A DNA stretch of 64,000 nt from WHTI01 sp963826105 (GCA_963826105.1 CAWGWA010000006.1:348702-412701), one strand, 5' to 3'. Positions 51,879 to 61,375 are shown, counted from the stretch's first letter. The notes: generated from the letters alone by a model not told the origin. Program-made: numbers and translations.

Positions 51879-52751
51879 TCAGGATCCTGCGTACTCCTCC
51901 GGAACCGGAAGCTCCGGGAACCATGTCGTGAAGATCTCCGCATAGGTCCCGTCGGCAATGATCTCGGCAAGCGCCGCATTGACCGCAGCGGTCAGATCCG
52001 GGTTGTCCTTGGAGAAGGCGAGCCCGTAGTGCTCGTCTGTGTCGATCGCCTGGGCAACGGTCAGACCCGGACGCTCGGCGGCCTCAGCGATGGACGAGCC
52101 CTCGTCATTGAGAACCGCGACGACACCGCCCGTTTCAAGGTCTGTGAAGGCGCCGGTGACGGCCGTGAAGCTCTTGATCTCGACGCCGTTGGGTTCCAGG
52201 TTCTCTTTGGCCCAAGCTTCACCCGTGGTGCCCTTCTGTACGCCGACCACGTCGCCTTCCTCAAGCTGATCGGTGCTGGTGAGGTCGGGGGTCTCGTCAC
52301 TGTTCACCGTAAAGCCCTGACGAGCGTTGAAGTAAGCGTCGGAGAAGTCGACCACTTCGAGACGCTCTTCAGTGATGGTCGAAGCGGCGGCAACCATGTC
52401 GAACTGACCCGCTGCCATGTTGTCGAAGATCGTGTCGAAGTCTGCCCGAACCCACTCGACCTCGAGGCCAAGCCGGCTGGCGATCTCCTCGGCAAGTTCG
52501 ACATCGAAGCCCTGCTCGTCGCCGTCCTTGACGAACTCGAAGGGGCGGTAATCGAGGCAAGATGCGACCTGGAGGACGCCTTCCTCGAGCGTCGTGAACT
52601 CGGGGGCCTCTTCTTCCGGCTCCGAGGCACTGGCCGCCGGCTCTTCCGGTTCGGCTTCGGTTGGGTCGTCACCACAAGCGGCGGCAAGCATCAGCATCGC
52701 CGCAAGCAACGTGAACAGCTTCAACCAACGGCTCTTCCTGGAACCAATCAT
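51879..52751 (-). CDS. Polar amino-acid ABC transporter substrate-binding lipoprotein
   Basis: A 290-residue family 3 solute-binding lipoprotein. The signal peptide ends LMLAAAC, followed by a Glu/Pro/Ala-rich linker and the two-lobe domain: LDYRPFEFVKDGDEQGFDVE, RADFDTIFDNMAAGQFDMVA, STITEERLEVVDFSDAYF (family signature), GVQKGTTGEAWAKEN and GLAFSKDNPDL. It binds a polar amino acid such as glutamine, glutamate or arginine; the sequence does not tell which. First gene of the leftward operon. Divergent from aconitase X. Confidence 0.94.
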   Translation of the reverse strand: MIGSRKSRWLKLFTLLAAMLMLAAACGDDPTEAEPEEPAASASEPEEEAPEFTTLEEGVLQVASCLDYRPFEFVKDGDEQGFDVELAEEIASRLGLEVEWVRADFDTIFDNMAAGQFDMVAAASTITEERLEVVDFSDAYFNARQGFTVNSDETPDLTSTDQLEEGDVVGVQKGTTGEAWAKENLEPNGVEIKSFTAVTGAFTDLETGGVVAVLNDEGSSIAEAAERPGLTVAQAIDTDEHYGLAFSKDNPDLTAAVNAALAEIIADGTYAEIFTTWFPELPVPEEYAGS

Positions 52752-52871
52752 GCGTTCTCCCCCTGGTGCGGTAGCTCGGTTTGATGAACCTTAACCGGAG
52801 GACTCCCCCTCCGCCCAACTATCGCGACATGCTACCTGCCTGCTCCGGGGGCCGAACGTAGACTCCCCGCT

Positions 52872-54139
52872 GTGACCGACCTCTCCCTGACCACCGACGA
52901 CCGGGCCATCTTGGATGGCAAGCGAGGAGAGGCTGCCTCGCTGGCGATGAAGATCCTGGTCGAGATGGCCGGGATCTCGGGGGCGGAGCGGTTGATCGAC
53001 ATCAGCGGGCGCCCATATCGACTCGTGCCTGTTCCATGGGATCGCCGGTCTCGACTTCGCCGAGAAGCTGGCGGCCGCCGGTGGACGGGTCGTGGTGCCG
53101 ACGACGCTCAACGTCTCGTCGCTCGATCTCATCCATCCCGATCTCTACCGGGGCCCCGATGAAGACCGAGCCCACGCCCGGAGGCTGATGGATGCCTACG
53201 TCGCCATGGGGTGCCGGACGACCTGGACCTGCGCTCCCTATCAACTGCAAGAGCGGCCTGCCTTCGGTGAGCACATCGCCTGGGCGGAGTCGAATGCGAT
53301 CGTGTTCGCCAACTCGGTGCTCGGGGCGAGGACCGATCGCTACGGCGACTTCATCGACATCTGTGCGGCTCTCACCGGGCGGGTTCCGGAGGCCGGGCTC
53401 CATCTCGATGACAACCGGTACGGCACCGTGCTTGTTCGATCTGACCGCGGTACCGGGTGGCCTTCTCGACGAGGAGGTTCTCTATCCGGTGCTCGGATGT
53501 TTCATCGGAGCGGCGACGACCGGCATCGAGATGCCGGTGATCGACGGTCTGCCGGGCGGCCAATCGGAGGATCGCTTGAAGGCGCTAGGGGCCGGAGCGG
53601 CGTCGTCCGGAGCCGTCGCGATGTTCCACGCGGTTGGCTCGACTCCCGAGGCCCCTGATCGCGCCGCCGCCCTCGGGGGCCGTGAGCCGAATCGAACCGT
53701 CGCGGTGACGCTCGACGATCTCAAGCGCGCACGCGATCAACTCGGCTCGGCTGGAACCGAGGAACTCGGCGCGGTCAGTATCGGAACCCCCCACTTCTCG
53801 ATCGACGAGTTCGCCGAGCTGGTCTCCCTGCTCGACGGGGCGGTCGCTCCCGGGATCGACCTCTGGGTCTCGACCGGTCGGGACGTTCTCGCCGAGGTCG
53901 AACGGCGGGGGTGGCTGGCCGACCTCGAAGCGGCGGGTGCGCGGATGGTGGTCGACACCTGCACCTACATCACCCCGATCCTCGAGCCAAAGCCGGGGTC
54001 GGTGATGACGAACTCGGCCAAGTGGGCCTGGTACGCGCCGGGAAACATCGGGGTCGACGTCGTTTTTGGGAGCCTTAAGGAGTGCGTGCGCTCCACGATC
54101 GAGGGCCGGGTGTGGCGTGACGACGCGCTCTGGGGGTGA
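52872..54139 (+). CDS. Aconitase X catalytic (large) part (two frameshifts)
   Basis: The AcnX / DUF521 catalytic subunit, about 421 residues after repair. Fragments read LTTDDRAILDGKRGEAASLA, then GAHIDSCLFHGIAGLDFAEK, VVPTTLNVSSLDL, CRTTWTCAPYQ, AWAESNAIVFANSVLGARTD (metal-cluster and substrate region), LFDLTAVPGGLLDEEVLYPV, and MVVDTCTYITPIL and TNSAKWAWYAP near the end. Single extra bases near 53010 and 53432 cause the breaks. Known bacterial members dehydrate cis-3-hydroxy-L-proline; archaeal ones act on phosphomevalonate. The nearby cyclodeaminase-family gene favours the hydroxyproline role. Start GTG. The small part follows with overlap. Confidence 0.92.
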
Positions 54140-54542
54140 CCGGGGTCTCCACCCGGGCGAAGCGACCGGCGAGGTCGTCGTCCTCGACGCCCCTCTGTCC
54201 TTCTGGGGCGGATTCGATCCTCACTCGGGTCTCGTGATCGACGGGCACCATCCCCAGCACGGAGCGAACCTGACCGGGACGGTCCTCGTCATGCCTTCTG
54301 GACGAGGATCGAGCTCCAGCTCGAGCGTGTTGGCGGAAGCGATCCGCCTGGGAACGGCGCCGGCAGCCATCCTGCTCGGAGAGGACGACCCGATCGTGGT
54401 CCTGGGGGCCCTGGTGGCTCGGGAGCTCTACGGGACTCGAGTGCTGGTGGCGACGCTGTCGGCCGAGACGTACCGGAGTCTCAAGAGCGGTGAAACCGTC
54501 ACGGTGTCGGCCGTCGACGGTGGATTCTCGCTCGACCGATGA
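54117..54542 (+). CDS. Aconitase X swivel (small) part
   Basis: The DUF126/aconitase X swivel domain, about 141 residues, which closes over the active site of the large part. Motifs: GLHPGEATGEVVVLDAPLSF, WGGFDPHSGLVIDGHHPQ, TGTVLVMPSGRGSSSSSSVL (phosphate-loop-like serine stretch) and TAPAAILLGEDDPIVVLGAL. The GTG start at 54117 lies within the last codons of the large part in another frame, a 23-base overlap that implies coupling. Its frame is intact. Confidence 0.9.
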   Translation: MTTRSGGDRGLHPGEATGEVVVLDAPLSFWGGFDPHSGLVIDGHHPQHGANLTGTVLVMPSGRGSSSSSSVLAEAIRLGTAPAAILLGEDDPIVVLGALVARELYGTRVLVATLSAETYRSLKSGETVTVSAVDGGFSLDR

Positions 54543-54599
54543 TTCTTGCGCCCCCTCACCGTCTAATTTCATAGACCCCTAGAAGAAGGAGGCAGCATC

Positions 54600-55073
54600 G
54601 TGCAGAAGATCGTTCCAAACCTGTGGTTCGACACCGAGGCTGAGGAAGCCGCGGAGTACTACGTCTCGATCTTCCCGAACTCGAAGATCGTCAACGTCAC
54701 CCACTACCTCGACGCCGGTCCCCGCGAGAAGGGGATGGTCATGACCGTCGAGTTCGAGCTGGACGGTCAGCACTTCACCGGACTCAACGGAGGTCCCGAG
54801 TTCAAGTTCAACGAAGCCATCTCCCTGCTGGTCAACTGCGACACGCAAGCCGAGATCGACGATCTGTGGAAGAGGCTGTCGGACGGTGGCGCAGAAGGAC
54901 CGTGCGGCTGGCTCAAGGACCGCTACGGCGTCTCGTGGCAGATCACCCCGGTCGCCCTGGAGGACATGCTCAAGAGTGATGACACCGAGGCCGCCAGCCG
55001 TGCGATGAGCGCGATGCTCCAGATGGGCAAGATGGACATCGCCACGCTTCAGAAGGCCTACGACGGGAGCTAG
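54600..55073 (+). CDS. VOC family protein (PhnB / 3-demethylubiquinone methyltransferase-like)
   Basis: A 157-residue protein of the vicinal-oxygen-chelate superfamily, PhnB branch. Signature: KIVPNLWFDTEAEEAAEYYV at the start, then SIFPNSKI, HFTGLNGGPEFKFNEAISLL, GWLKDRYGVSWQITP, all typical of the family once named 3-demethylubiquinone-9 3-methyltransferase. Real activity is generally unknown. The start is GTG behind GAAGGAGG. It lies 57 bases after aconitase X on the same strand and its stop overlaps the convergent flavin oxidase gene by four bases. Confidence 0.9.
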   Translation: MQKIVPNLWFDTEAEEAAEYYVSIFPNSKIVNVTHYLDAGPREKGMVMTVEFELDGQHFTGLNGGPEFKFNEAISLLVNCDTQAEIDDLWKRLSDGGAEGPCGWLKDRYGVSWQITPVALEDMLKSDDTEAASRAMSAMLQMGKMDIATLQKAYDGS

Positions 55074-56119
55074 AGCACCTCGAGGGCAAGATCGGCGATC
55101 CGCCGGCCGGAGACCGGCCCGAACTTGAAGCCGTGTCCGCTGCATGCCGACCCAACGACCACGCGGCCACGGCGCTCGATGACGAACCGTTCATCGGCGG
55201 TCGTCGTGTAGAGGCAGGTCTCGGCGGCGACGGCCTGGGGATCCACGCCGGGGAACCGTTCGGCCACCCAGGCCGACAGCCCGGCGATGATTCGCTCCTC
55301 CGGGAGCTCATCGAGGTCGGGGTCGTCGATCACGGCACCGGCGTGATGCCATCCTGCCTTGAGGCGATCGGCTGCTGGATCCCACAGAGAGAAGAACGGT
55401 GGATCTCCGGTCCAGTCGACGACCGACGGAACCTCAACACCTCCACCGGTCGAGAAATAAGCGACGGTCTCGCGGGTCAGAGTGACGGGCAACGTGACTC
55501 CGATCTCACCCAGGATGCTTCTGCCCCAAGCGCCGGCGCTCACGACGACGCATCCCGCGGTGTATTCCTCGCCTGCCGCTCGCACCGTGACGTGATCATC
55601 GGTCACGTCGATCGCCTCCACCGGAGTCTTCGGTCGGAACTCCGCGCCGCGCGCGACGGCCGCCTCGACGTATGCCTTCACGCTGCGATCGGAATGGCAG
55701 ATCCCCGCATCCGGCTGGAACAGGATCGGCTGATCCTCGGGGAAACCGATCAACGGGAACCGGCGACGAGCTTCGGTTGCGTCGATCAGCTCGCTGACCG
55801 CGTTGCATTCGTCCAACGATCGGCGGTGGGCCTCAACGTTCGGGCCGATATCGAAGCCCCCGGTCGTCGTCAAGAGCGTCGCACCGGTCTCTTCCTCGAG
55901 GTCGCGCCACAGAACGAGACACTCCATGGCGTCGGCGACCCAATGTGCTTCGTCGTAAGAGAACCGAAAGATCCTCGACGCTCCATGGCTGGAACCCTTG
56001 TCGTGCCCGAGCTCGAAACGCTCCAGCAACAAGACGCTCCGGCCGTCCCGGGCGAGCCAGTAGGCCGTGGCCGCTCCGCCGATGCCGGCACCAACCACGA
56101 TCGTGTCGTATCGCTTCAT
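55070..56119 (-). CDS. Sarcosine / N-methyl-L-tryptophan oxidase family flavoenzyme
   Basis: A 349-residue FAD amine oxidase of the monomeric sarcosine oxidase (MSOX/SolA) family. The FAD-binding start is TIVVGAGIGGAATAYWLARD, followed by ERFELGHDKGSSHGASRIFR, the typical early motif with the substrate-pocket Arg/His. Near the end GSACSGHGFKFGP contains the Cys that binds FAD covalently in the family. Such enzymes oxidise N-methyl amino acids or cyclic amino acids such as proline and pipecolate, with H2O2 release. Its ATG overlaps the upstream gene stop (ATGA), so it is the last gene of the amino-acid transporter operon. Confidence 0.92.
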   Translation of the reverse strand: MKRYDTIVVGAGIGGAATAYWLARDGRSVLLLERFELGHDKGSSHGASRIFRFSYDEAHWVADAMECLVLWRDLEEETGATLLTTTGGFDIGPNVEAHRRSLDECNAVSELIDATEARRRFPLIGFPEDQPILFQPDAGICHSDRSVKAYVEAAVARGAEFRPKTPVEAIDVTDDHVTVRAAGEEYTAGCVVVSAGAWGRSILGEIGVTLPVTLTRETVAYFSTGGGVEVPSVVDWTGDPPFFSLWDPAADRLKAGWHHAGAVIDDPDLDELPEERIIAGLSAWVAERFPGVDPQAVAAETCLYTTTADERFVIERRGRVVVGSACSGHGFKFGPVSGRRIADLALEVL

Positions 56120-57036
56120 GACCCCAATCTATCGACCACGGCACGGGCGATCGCGAGGTCCTCGAATGCGATCCCCACGGACTTGAACACCGTGACATCG
56201 CCTTCCGAGGTTCGAACCGGCTCTCCGGCCACCACCTCGAAGAGATCGGCGACCACCGCGTCTCCCTCGATCGCTCCCGACTCGAGCGGGATGACGATGT
56301 CGCCGGCTTCGGCCAGAGCAGCGTCTCTCTCCTCGACGACGATCCTCGCTCGCACCATGGTCGCCTCGTCAAGTTCGCGGGTGGCGGTGGTGTAGGCACC
56401 AACCGCGTTGACGTGACATCCGTCCGGCAACAGGGCGCCGTCGAACACCGGCGTAGGGCTCGTCGTGCAGCAACAGACGATGTCCGCCTGTGCTACCGAC
56501 GCCGGATCTCCCACGGTTGCGTTGAGTCCGAGGGATCTCGCTCTCGACGCGAGCTCCTCTGCTGGATCCGGCGAGCGGGACACGACCGTCACGCTCGTTA
56601 TCGGACGCACCGCGAGCATCGCGTCGAGATGGGAATGCCCTTGAGTTCCGGCGCCGAAGATCACCAGTCGGGATGCATCGGCGCGGGCGAGGCATCGCGT
56701 CGCCAGACCGGAGACGGCGGCCGTTCGCAGAGCGGTGATCGCTCCCCCGTCGATGATCGCTTCGGGCTCGAGCGTGGCGGCCGAGAACAGAACGTAGACG
56801 CCGTGGATGAACGGCAGGCCGTTGTCGGGGTTCGTCGGATTCAATGTAACGAGCTTGACGCCAACGCCATCGTCACCAGCGGCCGGCATCGTGAGGAGCG
56901 TGCCGGAAGGAACCTCAACGTGCGAGCGGAGTGGCGCCTCGGCAGTGGTCGCCGAACCGAAGGTCCGTTCCAGTGCATCGACGGCCTGAGCCATCGGGAG
57001 AAGCTCTGCGAGTTCGTCTGAGGAGACGAACTTCAC
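56116..57036 (-). CDS. Ornithine cyclodeaminase / mu-crystallin family protein, possible ketimine reductase
   Basis: A 306-residue NAD(P)-binding enzyme of the ornithine cyclodeaminase / mu-crystallin family. Motifs: GVGVKLVTLNPTNPDNGLPF, IHGVYVLFSAATLEPEAIID, GGAITALRTAAVSGLAT (substrate carboxylate binding) and the Rossmann loop LVIFGAGTQGHSHL. Family members include Delta1-pyrroline-2-carboxylate reductases, which follow cis-3-hydroxyproline dehydratase, besides true cyclodeaminases and alanine dehydrogenases. With aconitase X two kilobases away, a ketimine reductase is the better guess. GTG start overlaps livF stop by four bases, and its stop overlaps the flavin oxidase start. Confidence 0.9.
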   Translation of the reverse strand: MKFVSSDELAELLPMAQAVDALERTFGSATTAEAPLRSHVEVPSGTLLTMPAAGDDGVGVKLVTLNPTNPDNGLPFIHGVYVLFSAATLEPEAIIDGGAITALRTAAVSGLATRCLARADASRLVIFGAGTQGHSHLDAMLAVRPITSVTVVSRSPDPAEELASRARSLGLNATVGDPASVAQADIVCCCTTSPTPVFDGALLPDGCHVNAVGAYTTATRELDEATMVRARIVVEERDAALAEAGDIVIPLESGAIEGDAVVADLFEVVAGEPVRTSEGDVTVFKSVGIAFEDLAIARAVVDRLGS

Positions 57037-57773
57037 GTCACTTCGCCGAGGTACGCCTCCTGCATCTTCGGGTCGTTCAGCAGCTTCTCTGCGCTGTCCG
57101 AGAGAACGATGTTCCCGGTCTGGAGCACGTAGGCGCGATCGGCGATCTCGAGAGCCATGTGGGCGTTCTGCTCGACAAGGAAGATCGTGGTCCCCTGCGA
57201 GTTGATCTCCTTGATCGTGTCGAAGACCTGCTGGACGAGGATCGGTGCGAGGCCCATCGAAGGCTCGTCCATCAGCAGGACCTCGGGCCGGGCCATCAGG
57301 GCACGGCCCATGGCCAGCATCTGCTGCTCGCCACCGGACAGCGTCCCGGCCTTCTGGCCGATGCGCTCGGCGAGCCGCGGGAAGATCTCGAGCACTTTCT
57401 GGAGATCCTTCTCGATCTCGTCCTTGTCGTCGCGCAGCTCGGCGCCGATCTCGAGGTTCTCGCGCACCGACATCCTGGTGAACAGGCGGCGGTTCTCCGG
57501 GACCATGGTGACCTTCTGCGCAACGATCTCTGTCGTCTTCTTCCCGTCGATCCGCTTGCCGCGCAGGTAGATCTCACCGGAGCGCGGCACGACCATCCCG
57601 AGGATCGTCTTCAGCGTGGTGGTCTTCCCCGCCGCGTTGGATCCGAGCAGGCAGACGATCTCGCCCGCGTAGACCTCCATGTTGACGTTTTCGAGCGCTC
57701 GGATCGGGCCGTAGTAGCTATCGACGTCGACGAGCTTGAGGATCGGTTCGCCGGTCTGTTTCACGTCACTCAT
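57033..57773 (-). CDS. livF: Branched-chain-type amino-acid ABC transporter ATPase LivF
   Basis: One of two ATPases of a HAAT (Liv-type) importer, 246 residues. Walker A LLGSNAAGKTTTL, signature LSGGEQQMLAMGRALM, Walker B VLLMDEPSMGLAP and switch IFLVEQNAHMAL, the LivF form with EQN instead of EH. Start overlaps livG stop (ATGA) and its stop overlaps the cyclodeaminase-family gene. Symbol by family; the substrate is not proved to be branched-chain. Confidence 0.94.
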   Translation of the reverse strand: MSDVKQTGEPILKLVDVDSYYGPIRALENVNMEVYAGEIVCLLGSNAAGKTTTLKTILGMVVPRSGEIYLRGKRIDGKKTTEIVAQKVTMVPENRRLFTRMSVRENLEIGAELRDDKDEIEKDLQKVLEIFPRLAERIGQKAGTLSGGEQQMLAMGRALMARPEVLLMDEPSMGLAPILVQQVFDTIKEINSQGTTIFLVEQNAHMALEIADRAYVLQTGNIVLSDSAEKLLNDPKMQEAYLGEVT

Positions 57774-58552
57774 GCCGTCTCCTCGTGGCGGGCCCCGAGA
57801 TAGGCCTCGATCACACGCGGGTTCTTGGCGACCTCCGGGTACGAGCCCTCCGCGATCTTCTTGCCGTAGTCGAGCGCCACGACGCGGTCCGACACTCCCT
57901 TGACCACCGGCATGTCGTGCTCGATCAACACCACTGCGTAGCCCTTCTCGTCCCGCAGGCGTCCGATCAATGTGATCAACCCATCCTTCTCCCCTGGGTT
58001 CATCCCGGCGGCGGGTTCATCGAGCAGTAGCAACTTGGCTTCGGTGGCCATCGCACGGGCGATCTCGAGCCGGCGGCGGTCGGCGTAGCTGAGGCTCCCC
58101 GCCATCTCGTTCTCGAGCGGCTTCAACCGCTTACCGAAGAAAGCGATCGCCTCGCGTGCGTTCTCCTTGATCCTCTTCTCTTCGGCTCGGGTGCGGGGCC
58201 CCATGAAGATGGCGCCTCCGAGTCCGGCTCGCGTCCTGCAGTGCTGGCCGACCATGACGTTCTCGAGGACGGTCATCGCAGGGAACAACCGGATCGCCTG
58301 GAAGGTCCGAGCGATGCCTCGCTTGGTGACCTGGTTCGGCTTGAGCCCGATCAGGCTGCCACCGTCGAAGCTCATCTCGCCCTCATCGAGGTCGTAGAAC
58401 CCGGTCACGATGTTGAAGACGGTTGTCTTTCCCGCTCCGTTCGGCCCGATCACGCCCACGATCTCGCCCTCTTCGACGCTGAGGTCGACCTGATCGACCG
58501 CGGTGAGACCACCGAAACGCTTGGTCATTCCCTTGATCTCAAGCAGTGACAT
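57770..58552 (-). CDS. livG: Branched-chain-type amino-acid ABC transporter ATPase LivG
   Basis: The second ATPase of the Liv-type importer, 260 residues. Walker A GVIGPNGAGKTTVFN, GIARTFQAIRLFPAMT (Q loop), LSYADRRRLEIARAMA (the LivG form of the signature), LLLDEPAAGMNP and VVLIEHDMPVV. Start ATG 11 bases after the livM stop. Confidence 0.94.
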   Translation of the reverse strand: MSLLEIKGMTKRFGGLTAVDQVDLSVEEGEIVGVIGPNGAGKTTVFNIVTGFYDLDEGEMSFDGGSLIGLKPNQVTKRGIARTFQAIRLFPAMTVLENVMVGQHCRTRAGLGGAIFMGPRTRAEEKRIKENAREAIAFFGKRLKPLENEMAGSLSYADRRRLEIARAMATEAKLLLLDEPAAGMNPGEKDGLITLIGRLRDEKGYAVVLIEHDMPVVKGVSDRVVALDYGKKIAEGSYPEVAKNPRVIEAYLGARHEETA

Positions 58553-58563
58553 CCCTCAGCTCC

Positions 58564-60315
58564 TCACGTGACCGCGGGTTCGGGGCCGTCGGTGCCGGCC
58601 AGTTTCTCGAACTGTTCCTCTTCGACCTCTTCGATGTGCAGCTCTGCCTTCCGGCGCCTACTGGGGACCAGACCTTCCGGCTTGAGGAGCATGAGCGACA
58701 CGAGCACGATGCCGAAGATGAGCAGTCTGAACTCACCGAACTCTCGCAGGAGCTCGGGAAGCCCTACCAAGACGAACGATCCGACGATCACACCGGGGAT
58801 GCTGCCCATCCCGCCGAGGATGATCAGCGCAAGAACGTTGATCGACACGAGGAGGTTGAAGCTCGCCGGAAAGACCGAGCCCAGCTTGATGGCGAAGAAC
58901 ATGCCCGAGAGCGACCCGAGAGCGGCACCGGTGCCGAAAGCGAGCAGCTTGTAACCGATGATGCTCACGCCCATAGCTTCGGCCACCTGTTCGTCCTCAC
59001 GCATGGCGTTCCACGCGCGACCCACCCGTGACTTCGACAATCGCCACGAGATGAATGCCACGATCGCTACGCAGGCCAGGATCGCGTAGTAGAGGTTCTG
59101 CGGATCCCGGAGGTCGACCCCGAAGACCTCGGGCGCCCTGATGCCGAGGATGCCTTGAGCGCCTCCCAGCGCGGGAGCGGCCCAGTCGGACTGGACGATG
59201 AACCGAGCGATCTCGCCAAAACCTAGGGTCACGATCGCCAGATAGTCGCCTCGCAATCGCAGCACGGGGGCACCGATCATGATCCCGATCACGGTTGCGA
59301 TGACGATCGTCAGCGGGACGACCTGCCAGTACGGCAGGGTCCATCCGAGGGACGACCGCTCCGAGACGAACAGCGCCGTCGAATAGCCGCCGACGGCGAG
59401 GAACGCGACGTAACCGAGGTCGAGCAGGCCTGCGTACCCAACGACGATGTTGAGGCCGAGACCGAGGAGGATGTACAACCCCACGGTCCCCAGAACCTCA
59501 GATAGGAACGAGGTCAGGATCTGCGGCAGGTACACGAGGAACAGACCCGCCAGTAGGAGCGCCCCACCCTTGATCATCTTGCGCTGCTGCTCGGGACGTT
59601 CTTTGTAGGCCGCCTTGACTCCCGCACCCTTGTTCGCCCACCAGGAGACCCCGGCGAAGGTGAGGACGAGAACGAGGATCGCTCCCGTTACGGAGAGTCC
59701 CCCACCCTCATATAGCCAGGAGGTGTCGTCCTTGAGTCCCAGCTGCGTGAGGACCTCCGGGATGATGGCATTGAGGAGGGGCTCGATAAGGCTGATGAAC
59801 AGCACGGTCAAAACGGCGGTGATCAAGGGTCGCTTCACCTTGGGTGAGATCAACTGGAGTCCGGCTCCGAGTGCCCCGATGACCGCGCCCCCCAACGTCA
59901 TGATCAAGATGGCAGACCCGGCACTACCGCCGTAGGACAGCCGTTCGATCAGCGCCGCGGTAACGCTGATCAACACGCTCCGCAACTCGACGCTGTCGGC
60001 CAGGAGGACGAATAGCCCGATCATGAGACCGGCGATGCCGGACGCGATCGCTCCGTGGAGCATCACCTCCGGTCCGGGGGTCTCCGGCTCTTCGCCCGGA
60101 AGCGGTCGGGGTTTCGCCACGAGATAACCGGCCGCCAGTGCGATTATCAGGAAGATCGCATTCCCGAGCTGGAGGACACCATCGATGATGGTCCGGTCGT
60201 CGAAACGCTCGGTGATCCCGACGATGGGAAAATAGATCGACGCGATCCCGGCGATCAGACCGAACTTGACCGCCAGCTTCATCGGGGAACTCTGCTTCAC
60301 ATCTGTGGTTGCCAT
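58564..60315 (-). CDS. livM: Branched-chain-type amino-acid ABC transporter permease LivM with long N-terminal extension
   Basis: A membrane permease of 583 residues. The C-terminal 320 residues are a normal LivM: GLYILLGLGLNIVVGYAGLL, DLGYVAFLAVGGYSTAL, LRLRGDYLAIVTLGFGEIAR and ALIILGGMGSIPGVIVGSFV. The first 250 residues add about six transmembrane segments (for example IALAAGYLVAKPRP, GAIASGIAGLMIGLFVLLAD) not needed in typical LivM; their role is unknown. ATG at 60315 is preferred; it lies one base after the livH stop. Confidence 0.92.
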   Translation of the reverse strand: MATTDVKQSSPMKLAVKFGLIAGIASIYFPIVGITERFDDRTIIDGVLQLGNAIFLIIALAAGYLVAKPRPLPGEEPETPGPEVMLHGAIASGIAGLMIGLFVLLADSVELRSVLISVTAALIERLSYGGSAGSAILIMTLGGAVIGALGAGLQLISPKVKRPLITAVLTVLFISLIEPLLNAIIPEVLTQLGLKDDTSWLYEGGGLSVTGAILVLVLTFAGVSWWANKGAGVKAAYKERPEQQRKMIKGGALLLAGLFLVYLPQILTSFLSEVLGTVGLYILLGLGLNIVVGYAGLLDLGYVAFLAVGGYSTALFVSERSSLGWTLPYWQVVPLTIVIATVIGIMIGAPVLRLRGDYLAIVTLGFGEIARFIVQSDWAAPALGGAQGILGIRAPEVFGVDLRDPQNLYYAILACVAIVAFISWRLSKSRVGRAWNAMREDEQVAEAMGVSIIGYKLLAFGTGAALGSLSGMFFAIKLGSVFPASFNLLVSINVLALIILGGMGSIPGVIVGSFVLVGLPELLREFGEFRLLIFGIVLVSLMLLKPEGLVPSRRRKAELHIEEVEEEQFEKLAGTDGPEPAVT

Positions 60316-60316
60316 A

Positions 60317-61375
60317 TCAGACCTTCTCCGGCTCGTCGGAGCCCAGGATCCCACCGGGCTTGAAGATGAGCACCAACACCAGGACCGAGAACGAGATGCC
60401 GTCCTTGAGCTGGTTGGGGGATGGGACGTCGTAGCCGGTCAGCAGCAACGAGGGAGCAACGACTTCGAGGAGACCAAGGATCAAACCACCGAGCGCTGCT
60501 CCGACTACATTCCCGATGCCGCCCAGCACTGCCGAGGTGAAGGCCTTGATGCCGGGGAGGAATCCCATGAAGAAGTCGACCTGTTTGAAGTTGATGGCCC
60601 AAAGGACCCCCGCCGCTCCGGCGAGCATCCCGCCGATCGCGAATGTCGTCACGATGACCCGGTCCACGTCGATACCCATGAGCGATGCGATCTCTTTGTC
60701 TTCGCCGACTGCGCGCATCGCTCGACCGGTTTTCGTCCGTTCGATGAAGAAGTACAAGGCGACGACCAGGAGGGCGGCCCCCGTGATGACCAACAGCTGC
60801 GATTTGCCGACCACGAAGCCGAAGATGTCGACGGTCCCGTTGAGCATTTCGATCTGGGGGTAAGCACGAACCTTTGCGCCGAAGAGGCCACGGAATGTGT
60901 TCTGAAGGAAGAGCGATGCCCCGATCGCCGTGATCAGAGGCACGAGGCGTGGGGCGCCACGCAGGGGACGATACGCGATCCGCTCGAGCAGGATAGCGAT
61001 CATCGTGGAAACCAGCATCGAGAACAGTAAGAGGATCGCGATCGCGATCACCGGCTGATCGTTCAAGAAACCGGAGTCATTCATCGCCCTGGCAACGAAG
61101 AACGCCGAGAAGGCTCCCGACATGAATACCTCGCCGTGGGCGAAGTTGATGATGAACAGGATGCCGTAGACGAGCGTGTAGCCCATCGCGATCAGGGCGT
61201 AGAGGCTTCCGAGCGCAACCCCCCCGACGATCAGGGACTTCCACGCGGCGGCGGTGAACTTCCCGTCGGCGAGGGTTGCGGAGGCGCCTCTGATGACGAC
61301 GAAGAGCAGAAGAATCGCCAGAAGGATCTGGACGATCTTCTGAACCGACCAGCGCTCAGGTAGGGCCAACCGCAT
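60317..61375 (-). CDS. livH: Branched-chain-type amino-acid ABC transporter permease LivH
   Basis: A 352-residue permease of the LivH type. After one extra N-terminal helix come SLYALIAMGYTLVYGILFII and NFAHGEVFMSGAFSA, the family motif, then YRPLRGAPRLVPLITAIGAS, GRAMRAVGEDKEIASLMGID (cytoplasmic loop to the ATPase) and VLGGIGNVVGAALGGLILGL. Separated from the binding-protein gene by about 135 bases with a large hairpin. Confidence 0.94.
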   Translation of the reverse strand: MRLALPERWSVQKIVQILLAILLLFVVIRGASATLADGKFTAAAWKSLIVGGVALGSLYALIAMGYTLVYGILFIINFAHGEVFMSGAFSAFFVARAMNDSGFLNDQPVIAIAILLLFSMLVSTMIAILLERIAYRPLRGAPRLVPLITAIGASLFLQNTFRGLFGAKVRAYPQIEMLNGTVDIFGFVVGKSQLLVITGAALLVVALYFFIERTKTGRAMRAVGEDKEIASLMGIDVDRVIVTTFAIGGMLAGAAGVLWAINFKQVDFFMGFLPGIKAFTSAVLGGIGNVVGAALGGLILGLLEVVAPSLLLTGYDVPSPNQLKDGISFSVLVLVLIFKPGGILGSDEPEKV

